A stretch of DNA of 41,881 bases from Streptomyces meridianus. Lineage in GTDB: Bacteria > Actinomycetota > Actinomycetes > Streptomycetales > Streptomycetaceae. The stretch is taken from the NCBI RefSeq assembly GCF_023703325.1, contig NZ_JAMQGM010000061.1, forward strand, positions 1 through 41,881, read 5' to 3'. This document shows positions 1 to 7,436 of this stretch, one piece after another (within the stretch, counting starts at the first letter, position 1; each line of letters begins with the position of its first letter). The notes under the pieces are model-generated. The model had not been told where the DNA came from and did no database searches. It saw nothing but the letters and a program-made list of their open reading frames with translations. The position numbers and the translations under genes were made by a program.

Positions 1-80
1 GCATTCGCCAACAGTGTCCGCATCGGACCGGCCCCTTGTCGCGGCCCGGGATCCGCAGCCCGGAGCAGGTGACCCCGGAA

Positions 81-1799
81 TCAGAAGCCGCGGGTACGCT
101 TCGCCGCCCGGCGGTCGGAGGTGTCGACGATGCCGGCCCCCGGCACCTTCATGAACAGCCGGGCGATCTCGCCACCCAGGTTCACGCCGATGGCGATGGC
201 CAGTGCCAGAGCGGCCGCCTTCGTCAGCGAGGCGAAGCCGGCGTCCAGGTTCCCCTGCGCGAAGCCGAGCAGACCGAAGTACGTGGCACTACCGGGCAGC
301 AGCGGGCCGATCGCCGCGGTGACGTACGGCAGCGCCGACGCGTACCGGTAGCGGGACAGCAGCTGGCCGAAGAGGCCCACCAGACCGGCCGCAACCGCCG
401 TCGCCGCCACGGGCGAGATGCCCGCCGTGTCGGCCAGCGCACCGTAGACGATCCATGCGACCCCGCCGTTGAGGGTGACTGCGAGCACCGTCTGCTTCTC
501 CTGCTGGAGCAGCACCGCGAAGGCGAGTGCCAGCACCATGGCCGCCAGGATCTGCAGCAGGGGCCTCGAGTCGTAGCCCAGGCCGGCGTCCGGGTTGAGC
601 TTGGCGTCCAGCTGGACCCCGCCGTACAGCACCATCAGGACGCCCACGACGATGCCGACCACGAGGTAGCCGACCTCGAGCAGACGGGCCGAGGCGGTGA
701 TGTAGTAGCCGGTCAGGCCGTCCTGCACGCCCGCGACGAGCGCCCGCCCCGGGATCAGGGCGAACAGCCCACCGGTGATCACCGCGGACGCGGGCACCCC
801 GGCATGCGCCAGGGTGAGCGCGACACCCATCGCTGCCGGCGGCATGGCGGCGGCCACGAACTGGTAGAACTCCGGGAGCCCGCGCCCGGAACAGAGCCAG
901 GCGAGCCGGTCGCCCAGCATCGCGCCGATGGCCGCGGCCAGGAACACCACGACACCACCGCCCACCAGGGTGGAGGCCGCGCCGGCCAGCGCACCACCGG
1001 CCACGGTGAGGGCCCAGCCGGGGTACGGGTGCCGGTTACGCCGGATCTCGGCCAGTCGCCGGTACGCCTCCTCCAGCGACACCTCCGTGTCGTCGGAGGA
1101 GGTGATGTCGTCGACCAGGCGGTACACCGCGGACAGCCGGGTGTAGTCGGTGCCCCGGCGTCGGACGGTCCGGCTGGCCGTCACCGGGTCGTCGACCAGC
1201 GACGGCTGGTAGGTGACCGACAGCAGGGTGAAGGTGACCGTCGGCTCGCAGCGGTCGAGGCCGTAGGCGTGCGCCACGCCGAACATGGCCGCCTCGACGT
1301 CCTCGGCCCCCTCGCCGCCCGCGAGCAGCAGTTCGCCGATACGCAGGGTGAGGTCGAGGACGCGCGGAACGGCGGGACCCGGGTCGTCCTCGTGCTTCTC
1401 CGGACGCTCCGGTACCGGCCGGTCGGCCAGCGGCATGCGCAGCATGGTGCGCATGCGGTCCTGCCAGGGCACGTCCTTCGTCAGCCGGACCGGCGGGATG
1501 CCGTGCGGCGGGGTGAAGGGCGCCGGCTGATGGCCCTGCGGCGCGGTGGTGCCGCCGGGCGGGAGGAACGCCGAGCCTTCCGGTCCCTCTTGCAGGGACT
1601 CGGGCAGCACCCCCTCCGGAATGGCGAATTCCGAGGTGGGGTGGTCCTCATCCGGCGGGGGCGGAAGTGGGACGCCGAGCGGCGGTGTGAAGGCGCTGTG
1701 CGCCTCGTCCGACAGCGGCTTACGGTCTTCCGTGGCCGTGCCGGAGGCTCCTGCGGACGCACCGGCTCCGCCGGCGTTCCGCCTGGGGTCCGCCACCAC
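81..1799 (-). CDS. ThrE-family threonine/serine exporter
   Basis: This 572-aa integral membrane protein matches the ThrE (DUF1212) family, which in Corynebacterium exports threonine and serine across the cytoplasmic membrane. The N-terminal ~130 residues are proline-rich and probably disordered. A soluble domain (about 140-260) follows with the family's LxLRIGELLLAGGEGAEDVEAA-like opening, which carries the conserved glycines. From about residue 265 to 560 there are roughly ten hydrophobic segments separated by short loops, covering the DUF1212 membrane part and the DUF3815-like half. Translation probably starts at tandem GTG codons after a GGAGAG Shine-Dalgarno sequence. It lies downstream of the pyrophosphatase on the same strand but is separated from it by strong hairpins, so it is probably transcribed on its own. 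Family assignment is solid. The actual substrate is inferred. Confidence 0.88.
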   Translation of the reverse strand: MVADPRRNAGGAGASAGASGTATEDRKPLSDEAHSAFTPPLGVPLPPPPDEDHPTSEFAIPEGVLPESLQEGPEGSAFLPPGGTTAPQGHQPAPFTPPHGIPPVRLTKDVPWQDRMRTMLRMPLADRPVPERPEKHEDDPGPAVPRVLDLTLRIGELLLAGGEGAEDVEAAMFGVAHAYGLDRCEPTVTFTLLSVTYQPSLVDDPVTASRTVRRRGTDYTRLSAVYRLVDDITSSDDTEVSLEEAYRRLAEIRRNRHPYPGWALTVAGGALAGAASTLVGGGVVVFLAAAIGAMLGDRLAWLCSGRGLPEFYQFVAAAMPPAAMGVALTLAHAGVPASAVITGGLFALIPGRALVAGVQDGLTGYYITASARLLEVGYLVVGIVVGVLMVLYGGVQLDAKLNPDAGLGYDSRPLLQILAAMVLALAFAVLLQQEKQTVLAVTLNGGVAWIVYGALADTAGISPVAATAVAAGLVGLFGQLLSRYRYASALPYVTAAIGPLLPGSATYFGLLGFAQGNLDAGFASLTKAAALALAIAIGVNLGGEIARLFMKVPGAGIVDTSDRRAAKRTRGF

Positions 1800-1860
1800 T
1801 GATGTTCCGCTCTCCTTCTCGCCCCTGCTGCAGGCGCTCGTCAGTGATCACAAAAAATGG

Positions 1861-1898
1861 TGCCCGGCCACCGGCAGGGGCATTCCCCCGGCCGGGCA
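1861..1898. terminator. Hairpin in the ppa-thrE intergenic region
   Basis: A 9-bp inverted repeat (TGCCCGGCC / GGCCGGGCA) encloses a 20-nt loop. It lies next to the stronger 1917-1958 stem and may help separate pyrophosphatase transcription from the exporter gene. Confidence 0.4.
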
Positions 1899-1916
1899 CA
1901 CGGGGTCCCGGCACAC

Positions 1917-1958
1917 GTTCGGGCGGCGCACCGTTCCTCTATGGTGCGCCGCCCGAAC
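1917..1958. terminator. Factor-independent-type terminator after ppa
   Basis: A perfect 16-bp inverted repeat (GTTCGGGCGGCGCACC and its complement) flanks a 10-nt loop. It begins about 33 nt past the pyrophosphatase stop codon on the minus strand. It has no U-tract, as is common in Streptomyces terminators. Confidence 0.75.
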
Positions 1959-1990
1959 CAGCCGATCCCGAGCCTCGTGAGGCTCTTGGT

Positions 1991-2485
1991 TCAGTGCTTG
2001 CCGCCTGTGGCTTCGAGGCGCTTGATGGACGCCTCGACCTCGGCCTCGGCCTCGGTCCGTCCCACCCAGTTGGCGCCTTCGACGGACTTGCCGGGCTCGA
2101 GGTCCTTGTAGACCTCGAAGAAGTGCTGGATCTCCAGCCGGTCGAACTCCGAGACGTGGTGGATGTCACGCAGGTGTTCGACGCGGGGGTCGGATGCGGG
2201 CACGCACAGCAGCTTGTCGTCGCCGCCGGCTTCGTCCGTCATGCGGAACATGCCGATCGCCCTGCACTTGATGAGGCAGCCCGGGAACGTCGGCTCGTCC
2301 AGGATGACGAGGGCGTCGAGCGGGTCACCGTCCTCGCCGAGGGTGTTCTCGACGAAGCCGTAGTCAGCAGGGTAACTGGTCGAAGTGAAGAGTCGACGGT
2401 CCAGGCGGATACGACCGGTCTCGTGATCGACCTCGTACTTGTTCCGCGAGCCCTTCGGGATCTCGATGGTGACGTCGAACTCCAC
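1991..2485 (-). CDS. ppa: Inorganic pyrophosphatase (family I)
   Basis: This soluble cytoplasmic enzyme hydrolyses pyrophosphate to two phosphates and so drives nucleic acid, tRNA-charging and cofactor synthesis forward. The 164-aa protein is full length for the bacterial hexameric family I. It has the N-terminal IPKGSRNKYE segment, the YGFVENTLGEDGDPLD region and the metal-binding signature EDGDPLD at residues 51-57. I chose the GTG at 2485 because a GGAGGAA Shine-Dalgarno sequence lies 6 nt upstream and because the family begins at MEFDVTIEIPKG. An in-frame ATG eight codons earlier (2509) would place that Shine-Dalgarno sequence inside the coding region. It is divergent from the D,D-carboxypeptidase and is followed by a strong hairpin. 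Confidence 0.97.
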   Translation of the reverse strand: MEFDVTIEIPKGSRNKYEVDHETGRIRLDRRLFTSTSYPADYGFVENTLGEDGDPLDALVILDEPTFPGCLIKCRAIGMFRMTDEAGGDDKLLCVPASDPRVEHLRDIHHVSEFDRLEIQHFFEVYKDLEPGKSVEGANWVGRTEAEAEVEASIKRLEATGGKH

Positions 2486-2571
2486 GGGTGGTTCCTCCAT
2501 GATCAGCACACAGTTCGGGTGATTAAGTGTCCCTCACTCTGTTGTGTGATCGCGAAAGGGGCTGGTCCGAG
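2486..2571. promoter_or_regulatory. Divergent promoter region ppa / dacB-like
   Basis: This 86-bp spacer between two divergent genes is locally AT-richer (around GATTAAGTGT at 2521-2530). It should carry both promoters. No consensus -35/-10 pair stands out on either strand, so only the region is marked. Confidence 0.4.
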
Positions 2572-4062
2572 GTGCCGGAGGACAGGTCGTCCCAGTTCAG
2601 GGCGGTGGCTCGGGGGTATCTCGGCCGGCCGGTGCGGCAGCTGGTGGCGGGCTCGGCGGTGGTCGGCCTGGTGGCAGCCGCTGCCGCGGTGTCCCTCACG
2701 GGCCCCTGGGCGGGCGGCCAGCGCCAGGCGGAGCGGGCGGCAGCGCGCGCGGATGCGGCCGCACACCGGGGCGGCGGAGCCGGTCGGGGTGCCGGGAAGG
2801 CCGGCCCGTCCGTCCGGGCGAGTGCGGTGCTCGCGGCCCTGGGTTCGGGGGCCGGGCCCGCTTCCGGACCGGTCCCGCCGCCCACGCCGGACGGCCTCGC
2901 CGACACCCTCGACCCGCTGCTGAAGGATCCGGCTCTGGGGCCGCTGCGCACCGCCTCGGTGATGGACGCCACCACCGGCGAGCAGGTGTTCGGCTCGGGC
3001 GAGGGCAGGGCCGCCGTCCCCGCCTCCACCGTCAAGATCGCGACGGCCGTGGCCGCCCTCGACGCCCTGGGGGCCGACCACCGCATCGCGACGCGGGTGG
3101 TCGCGGGCCGCAAGCCCGGCGAGATCGTGCTGGTCGGCGGTGGAGACCCGACCCTCACCGAGGGGAAGCGGAAGGACGCCCACGGCCCGGCGAGCCTTCA
3201 CGACCTGGCCGACCGGACGGCGAAGGCCCTCGAGCGTCAGGGCATCGAGAAGGTCGAGCTCGACTACGACGTCTCCCGGTACTCCGGTCCCGAGCGCCAC
3301 CGCATCGGCCTCAACGAGAACATTGCCCCGGTCAGCCCCTTGATGGTCGACGAGGGCCGGCTCGACGACAGCACACACGGTCCTGCGCCCCGCTCCGGCG
3401 ACCCGGCCCGCGACGCCGCCCGAGCATTCGCCGGAATGCTGGAGAAGCGGGGCCTCGAGGTGAAGGGCGAGCCCGGACGCCGGAGCGCGGACGACGACGC
3501 CGACCCGGTCGCGGCGGTCCGTTCGCAGCCCCTCTCCGCCCTGGTCGAGCGGATGATCACCAACAGCGACAACGACATCGCGGAGGCGCTCGCCCGGCAG
3601 ACAGCCGTCGCGGCGGGCGAGCCGGCGAGTTTCGACGGTGCCGGACAGGCGGTGCGCGCCCGGCTGAAGCAGCTCGATCTGCCCGTCGGCGGGGCGCACT
3701 TCAAGGACGGCAGCGGGCTCGACCGCCGCGACAAGGTCTCCGCCGGCCTCCTGGCGCGGTTGCTGCTGCGGGCCGCCGACCCCGACCGCGCCGACCTGCG
3801 GCCGGCTCTGACGGGGCTGCCGGTGGCCGGCTTCAGCGGCACCCTGCGCAGCCGCTACGAGAAGGCCGCCGCGGGCAGGGGCATGGTGCGCGCCAAGACC
3901 GGGACCCTGACCGGGGTCAACACTCTGGCGGGCACGGTGGTCGACGCGGACGGGCGGCTCCTGGTCTTCGCCTTCATGACCAACGGGACCTCGGACCCGG
4001 GCGCCGCCCAGGCCGCGCTCGACAGACTGGCGGCGGCGGTCGCCAACTGCGGCTGCCGCTGA
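2572..4062 (+). CDS. dacB: D-alanyl-D-alanine carboxypeptidase/endopeptidase, PBP4 (S13) family
   Basis: This penicillin-binding protein trims or cleaves D-Ala cross-links in peptidoglycan outside the membrane. All three active-site motifs of the S13 family are present: S152-TVK (nucleophile Ser152, Lys155), S332-D-N and K442-T-G. Residues about 22-42 form one hydrophobic segment with no clear cleavage site, followed by an Ala/Arg-rich linker to about residue 95. The protein is therefore probably membrane-anchored. I prefer the GTG at 2572 because a GAAAGGGG sequence lies about 10 nt upstream. An in-frame GTG at 2527 would add 15 residues and has no Shine-Dalgarno sequence. In M. tuberculosis, as I recall, the equivalent gene also neighbours ppa and the DUF2342 protein. 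Confidence 0.92.
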   Translation: MPEDRSSQFRAVARGYLGRPVRQLVAGSAVVGLVAAAAAVSLTGPWAGGQRQAERAAARADAAAHRGGGAGRGAGKAGPSVRASAVLAALGSGAGPASGPVPPPTPDGLADTLDPLLKDPALGPLRTASVMDATTGEQVFGSGEGRAAVPASTVKIATAVAALDALGADHRIATRVVAGRKPGEIVLVGGGDPTLTEGKRKDAHGPASLHDLADRTAKALERQGIEKVELDYDVSRYSGPERHRIGLNENIAPVSPLMVDEGRLDDSTHGPAPRSGDPARDAARAFAGMLEKRGLEVKGEPGRRSADDDADPVAAVRSQPLSALVERMITNSDNDIAEALARQTAVAAGEPASFDGAGQAVRARLKQLDLPVGGAHFKDGSGLDRRDKVSAGLLARLLLRAADPDRADLRPALTGLPVAGFSGTLRSRYEKAAAGRGMVRAKTGTLTGVNTLAGTVVDADGRLLVFAFMTNGTSDPGAAQAALDRLAAAVANCGCR

Positions 4063-4120
4063 CCGCGCGGCCACGCCTCGCGCGGGGCTCGTTACCGCTC
4101 CGCGAGCACGCCGGAGCACG

Positions 4121-4126
4121 TACCGT
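4121..4126 (+). promoter_or_regulatory. -10 box TACCGT, leaderless start
   Basis: TACCGT ends 6 nt before the ATG at 4133. This predicts that transcription begins at or next to the start codon. No Shine-Dalgarno sequence is needed or seen. Confidence 0.5.
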
Positions 4127-4132
4127 GAAGCC

Positions 4133-5269
4133 ATGAGCATCGGTGGCACGGAGATGGTCGACTGGAACCTCGCGGCAGCCACGGCGACGCGGCTCGTACG
4201 GCCGGGGCCCGCGGTCACCCGCGACGAGGCGCGGGCCGTGGTGGCGGAACTGCGCCGGCACGCGGAGTCCGCCGAGACGCACGTCCGGTCCTTCACCCGG
4301 ATGGCGGCCCTGCACGGTCCGGAGGCGAAGGCCGGCGGGGCCGGGAGCAGTGGCGCGCCCGTCCTCGTCGTGGACCGGCCCGGCTGGATCAAGGCGAACG
4401 TGGCCGGCTTCCGCGAGGTCCTGAAACCGCTGCTCGGCAAGATGAGCGAACGCCGCGCGGGCTCGCCCGGTGGTGCCGTGCTGGGCGCGGTGGGCGGCAA
4501 GGTCACCGGCGTCGAGCTGGGCATGCTGCTGTCCTTCCTGGCTTCCCGGGTCCTCGGCCAGTTCGAGACGTTCTCGGGCGGCGGGGGCTCCTTCCCGGAC
4601 GGTACGGGGCAGTTGCTGCTCGTCGCGCCGAACATCATCCATGTCGAGCGCGAACTCGACGTCGAGCCGCACGACTTCCGGCTCTGGGTGTGCCTCCACG
4701 AGGAGACCCACCGCACCCAGTTCACGGCCGTGCCCTGGCTGCGCGATCACATCGAGGGTGAGATCCAGGCGTTCCTGGCCGAGACCGACATCGACCCCGG
4801 TGCGCTCTTCGAGCGCCTGCGCGAAGCGGCCCAGGCATTGGCCGGGGGCGGCGGGGCGGAGGCCGACGGGGACGGCGGGCGCAGCCTCGTCGAAATCGTC
4901 CAGACGCCGGCCCAGCGCGAGATCCTGACCCGGCTGACCGCGGTGATGTCCCTGCTGGAGGGGCACGCGGACTTCGTGATGGACGGCGTCGGGCCCGACG
5001 TCGTACCGACGGTCGCGGAGATCCGGGAGAAGTTCCAGAAGCGCCGGGCCAGTGGTGCCGGACGTCTCGACCAGGTGCTGCGCAAGCTGCTCGGCCTGGA
5101 CGCCAAGCTGCGCCAGTACCGCGACGGCGAACGCTTCGTGCGGGCCGTGGTCGAGCGGACCGGGATGGACGACTTCAACCGGGTCTGGACCTCGCCGAAC
5201 ACCCTGCCCACCAAGGCGGAGATCGCGGAACCGGAGCGGTGGATCACGCGGGTCCACGGTGGTGCCTGA
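4133..5269 (+). CDS. Zinc-dependent metalloprotease, DUF2342 (Zincin_2) family
   Basis: This 378-aa protein belongs to the actinobacterial DUF2342 family, which databases sometimes label coenzyme F420 biosynthesis-associated. A zincin signature HEETH is at residues 189-193, preceded by WVCLHEE and followed by RTQF as is typical of the family. There is no signal peptide or clear membrane segment, so it is probably cytoplasmic. The substrate is not known. The start is the ATG at 4133, which lies 6 nt after a TANNNT -10 element. It sits between the S13 carboxypeptidase and tilS, a conserved actinobacterial arrangement. The metalloprotease fold is well supported by the motif. Any link to F420 is only nomenclature here. 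Confidence 0.88.
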   Translation: MSIGGTEMVDWNLAAATATRLVRPGPAVTRDEARAVVAELRRHAESAETHVRSFTRMAALHGPEAKAGGAGSSGAPVLVVDRPGWIKANVAGFREVLKPLLGKMSERRAGSPGGAVLGAVGGKVTGVELGMLLSFLASRVLGQFETFSGGGGSFPDGTGQLLLVAPNIIHVERELDVEPHDFRLWVCLHEETHRTQFTAVPWLRDHIEGEIQAFLAETDIDPGALFERLREAAQALAGGGGAEADGDGGRSLVEIVQTPAQREILTRLTAVMSLLEGHADFVMDGVGPDVVPTVAEIREKFQKRRASGAGRLDQVLRKLLGLDAKLRQYRDGERFVRAVVERTGMDDFNRVWTSPNTLPTKAEIAEPERWITRVHGGA

Positions 5270-5503
5270 GGCCGGAGCCGGAATGCGGCGATGGGGCGAA
5301 GGGGTCGAAAACGCCCCGTCCGGCGGCAGTCGAACGCCTCGGTAATCACCCGTCCGAGGGACCGTGGGCAACAGGTGGGCGTGCGATGCTCGGGGAGCAG
5401 CCCACTTCTGTCACCATCTACACACTCAGCGTGACGACTCGGGGTGTCGGCGACAATGTCCGCATCCCCGATCCCACCTCCTCCTCCAGGAAGGGAACCG
5501 GAC
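5270..5503. promoter_or_regulatory. Intergenic region upstream of tilS
   Basis: This 234-bp non-coding stretch contains a small hairpin (GGGGCG / CGCCCC, about 5293-5317) that may end the upstream transcript. An AT-richer segment (TTCTGTCACCATCTACACAC, about 5406) is a plausible promoter for tilS, but no clear consensus pair is visible. Confidence 0.3.
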
Positions 5504-6547
5504 ATGGGTCCCCATCCCGCGGTCGCAGCGATACGTTTGGCGGTCCGCCGCGTACTCCACGACGTACTCAACGAACACCGGGCCTCCGGCGCCCGGGACG
5601 AACCTCTCGTGCTCGCCGCGTGCTCAGGCGGAGCCGACTCCATCGCCCTCGCCTCCGCGCTCGCCTTCGAGGCCCCCAAGCTCGGCATCCGGGCCGGCGG
5701 TGTCACCGTCGACCACGGCCTGCAGGAGGGCTCCGACCGGCGCGCGTCCGAGGTCGCCGTCCGCCTGCGCACCATGAGCCTCGATCCCGTGGACGCCGTC
5801 ACCGTCACCGTCGGGCGGCAGGGCGGCCCCGAGGCCGCTGCCCGCGACGCCCGCTACGCCGCCCTCGACGCGACAGCCGACCGCCGCCGTGCCGCAGCAG
5901 TCCTGCTCGGCCACACCCGCGAGGACCAGGCCGAGACCGTCCTGCTCGGACTCGCCCGCGGCTCCGGCACCCGCTCGCTCTCCGGAATGGCCGCCGTCTC
6001 CGGGGTGCGCGGCCGCTACCGCCGGCCCTTCCTGCAGATCGACCGCCAGACGGCGCGGAAGGCCTGCATGGCCCAGTCCCTCCCCGTCTGGGACGACCCG
6101 CACAACGCCGATCCCGCCTACACCCGGTCCCGGCTGCGCCACGAGGGACTTCCCGCGCTGGAAAAGTCGCTCGGCAAGGGCGTCGTCGAAGCCCTGGCAC
6201 GGACCGCCCAGCTCTCCCGCGACGACGCCGACGCCCTCGACGCCTGGGCGGCGGAGGTCGGCGAGACGGTCCGCGCCGCCGGCGCCAGCGGCGAAGCCCC
6301 CGTGCTCGACGCTGCGAAGCTCTTCGCGCTGCCCCCCGCGGTGCGGCGCCGCGTGCTGCGCCGGGCCGCCATCGAGGCCGGTTCGCCGGCAGGCTCGCTG
6401 TTCGCCAAGCACATCGAGGAAGTGGACCGGCTGATCACCGGTTGGCGGGGACAGGGCGTGATCAACCTGCCCGGACGGATCGAGGTCCACCGCCGGTGTG
6501 GCAGTCTGGTTATCCGGCGACGCGATGAGGCAGCCGCCGAACACTGA
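5504..6547 (+). CDS. tilS: tRNA(Ile)-lysidine synthase
   Basis: This enzyme uses ATP and lysine to convert C34 of the CAU-anticodon isoleucine tRNA to lysidine, so that AUA is read as Ile. The 347-aa protein shows the N-type PP-loop SGGADS at residues 41-46 and the following DHGLQEGSD segment. It also has GHTREDQAETVLLGLARGS and, farther on, the RPFLQIDR and WDDPHNADPAYTRSRLRHE stretches diagnostic of TilS/MesJ. The ATG at 5504 is chosen for its AGGAAGGGA Shine-Dalgarno sequence 7 nt upstream and because family homology starts there. An in-frame ATG 20 codons earlier would add a proline-rich stretch. It directly precedes hpt, a pairing conserved across bacteria. Confidence 0.96.
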   Translation: MGPHPAVAAIRLAVRRVLHDVLNEHRASGARDEPLVLAACSGGADSIALASALAFEAPKLGIRAGGVTVDHGLQEGSDRRASEVAVRLRTMSLDPVDAVTVTVGRQGGPEAAARDARYAALDATADRRRAAAVLLGHTREDQAETVLLGLARGSGTRSLSGMAAVSGVRGRYRRPFLQIDRQTARKACMAQSLPVWDDPHNADPAYTRSRLRHEGLPALEKSLGKGVVEALARTAQLSRDDADALDAWAAEVGETVRAAGASGEAPVLDAAKLFALPPAVRRRVLRRAAIEAGSPAGSLFAKHIEEVDRLITGWRGQGVINLPGRIEVHRRCGSLVIRRRDEAAAEH

Positions 6548-6621
6548 GCCGAGCCTTCGAACCGGGGACCGGAATGCCCGCGGGCACCCGGCCGGGTACG
6601 AATCAACCGAGAGTGACGCGG

Positions 6622-7176
6622 GTGGACGACAAGGACATGGGAACCGACCTCAAGTCGGTCCTCATCACCAAAGAAGAAATCGACGCGAAGCTGGCCGAGC
6701 TCGCAGCGAAGATCGACGCGGACTACGCGGGCAGGGAACTGCTGATCGTCGGTGTCCTCAAGGGCGCCGTCATGGTGATGGCGGACCTGGCGCGGGCGCT
6801 GTCCACCCCTGTGACGATGGACTGGATGGCGGTGTCCTCGTACGGGGCCGGCACCAAGTCCTCCGGGGTGGTCCGGATCCTGAAGGACCTCGACACCGAC
6901 ATCGCCGGTCGCGACGTGCTGATCGTCGAGGACATCATCGACTCCGGTCTCACGCTGTCCTGGCTGCTGTCGAACCTGAGCTCCCGGGGTCCCGCGTCGC
7001 TGAAGGTCTGCACGCTGCTGCGCAAGCCGGAGGCTGCCAAGGTGGACCTCGAGGTGGAGTACACCGGCTTCGACATCCCCAACGAGTTCGTCGTGGGCTA
7101 CGGCCTCGACTACGCCGAGCGTTACCGGAACCTGCCCTTCGTCGGCACCCTGGCGCCCCACGTCTACGGCGGATGA
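6622..7176 (+). CDS. hpt: Hypoxanthine(-guanine) phosphoribosyltransferase
   Basis: This purine salvage enzyme transfers phosphoribose from PRPP to hypoxanthine or guanine. The 184-aa protein has the PRPP-binding loop VLIVEDIIDSGLTL (acidic pair at residues 103-104), the GVLKGAVMVMADLARAL loop and the C-terminal FDIPNEFVVGYGLDYAE substrate-binding region. Several in-frame GTG/ATG codons are possible. I favour the GTG at 6622 (VDDKDMGTDLKS) because homology begins near it. The GTG at 6613 and the ATG at 6637 are alternatives, and no start has a strong Shine-Dalgarno sequence. It lies 74 nt downstream of tilS, and the pair precedes ftsH as in many Gram-positive genomes. Confidence 0.95.
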   Translation: MDDKDMGTDLKSVLITKEEIDAKLAELAAKIDADYAGRELLIVGVLKGAVMVMADLARALSTPVTMDWMAVSSYGAGTKSSGVVRILKDLDTDIAGRDVLIVEDIIDSGLTLSWLLSNLSSRGPASLKVCTLLRKPEAAKVDLEVEYTGFDIPNEFVVGYGLDYAERYRNLPFVGTLAPHVYGG

Positions 7177-7436
7177 CCGGGGTGCGCCCGTCCGGGCGGC
7201 GGCGCAACGCCGCCGGCCGCGCGGACGGCGGGAACCCCCGGCTCCCACCCGCCGTTGGAGCAGGGGAAGGCAGATTCGTGACTTCCGGGGCAGCCTTGCA
7301 GGACAATGCTGGGGTACCGTCCGAAGGTCAGTCTTTCAAGGCCGAGTAATACACCGTACGCACCGAGGGTTCCGGAGAACCGGGACCGACGTGCCTCACT
7401 GTGGCAGGAGGGACGGGGCGCACGCGCCCCGTATGG

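Noticed and set aside
36..1802. 588-codon plus-strand frame over the ThrE gene
   Set aside because: His/Gln/Arg-rich shadow of a clear membrane protein gene on the other strand.
2503..4725. 740-codon minus-strand frame over the S13 carboxypeptidase and DUF2342 genes
   Set aside because: It overlaps two well-supported genes and has no recognisable domain.
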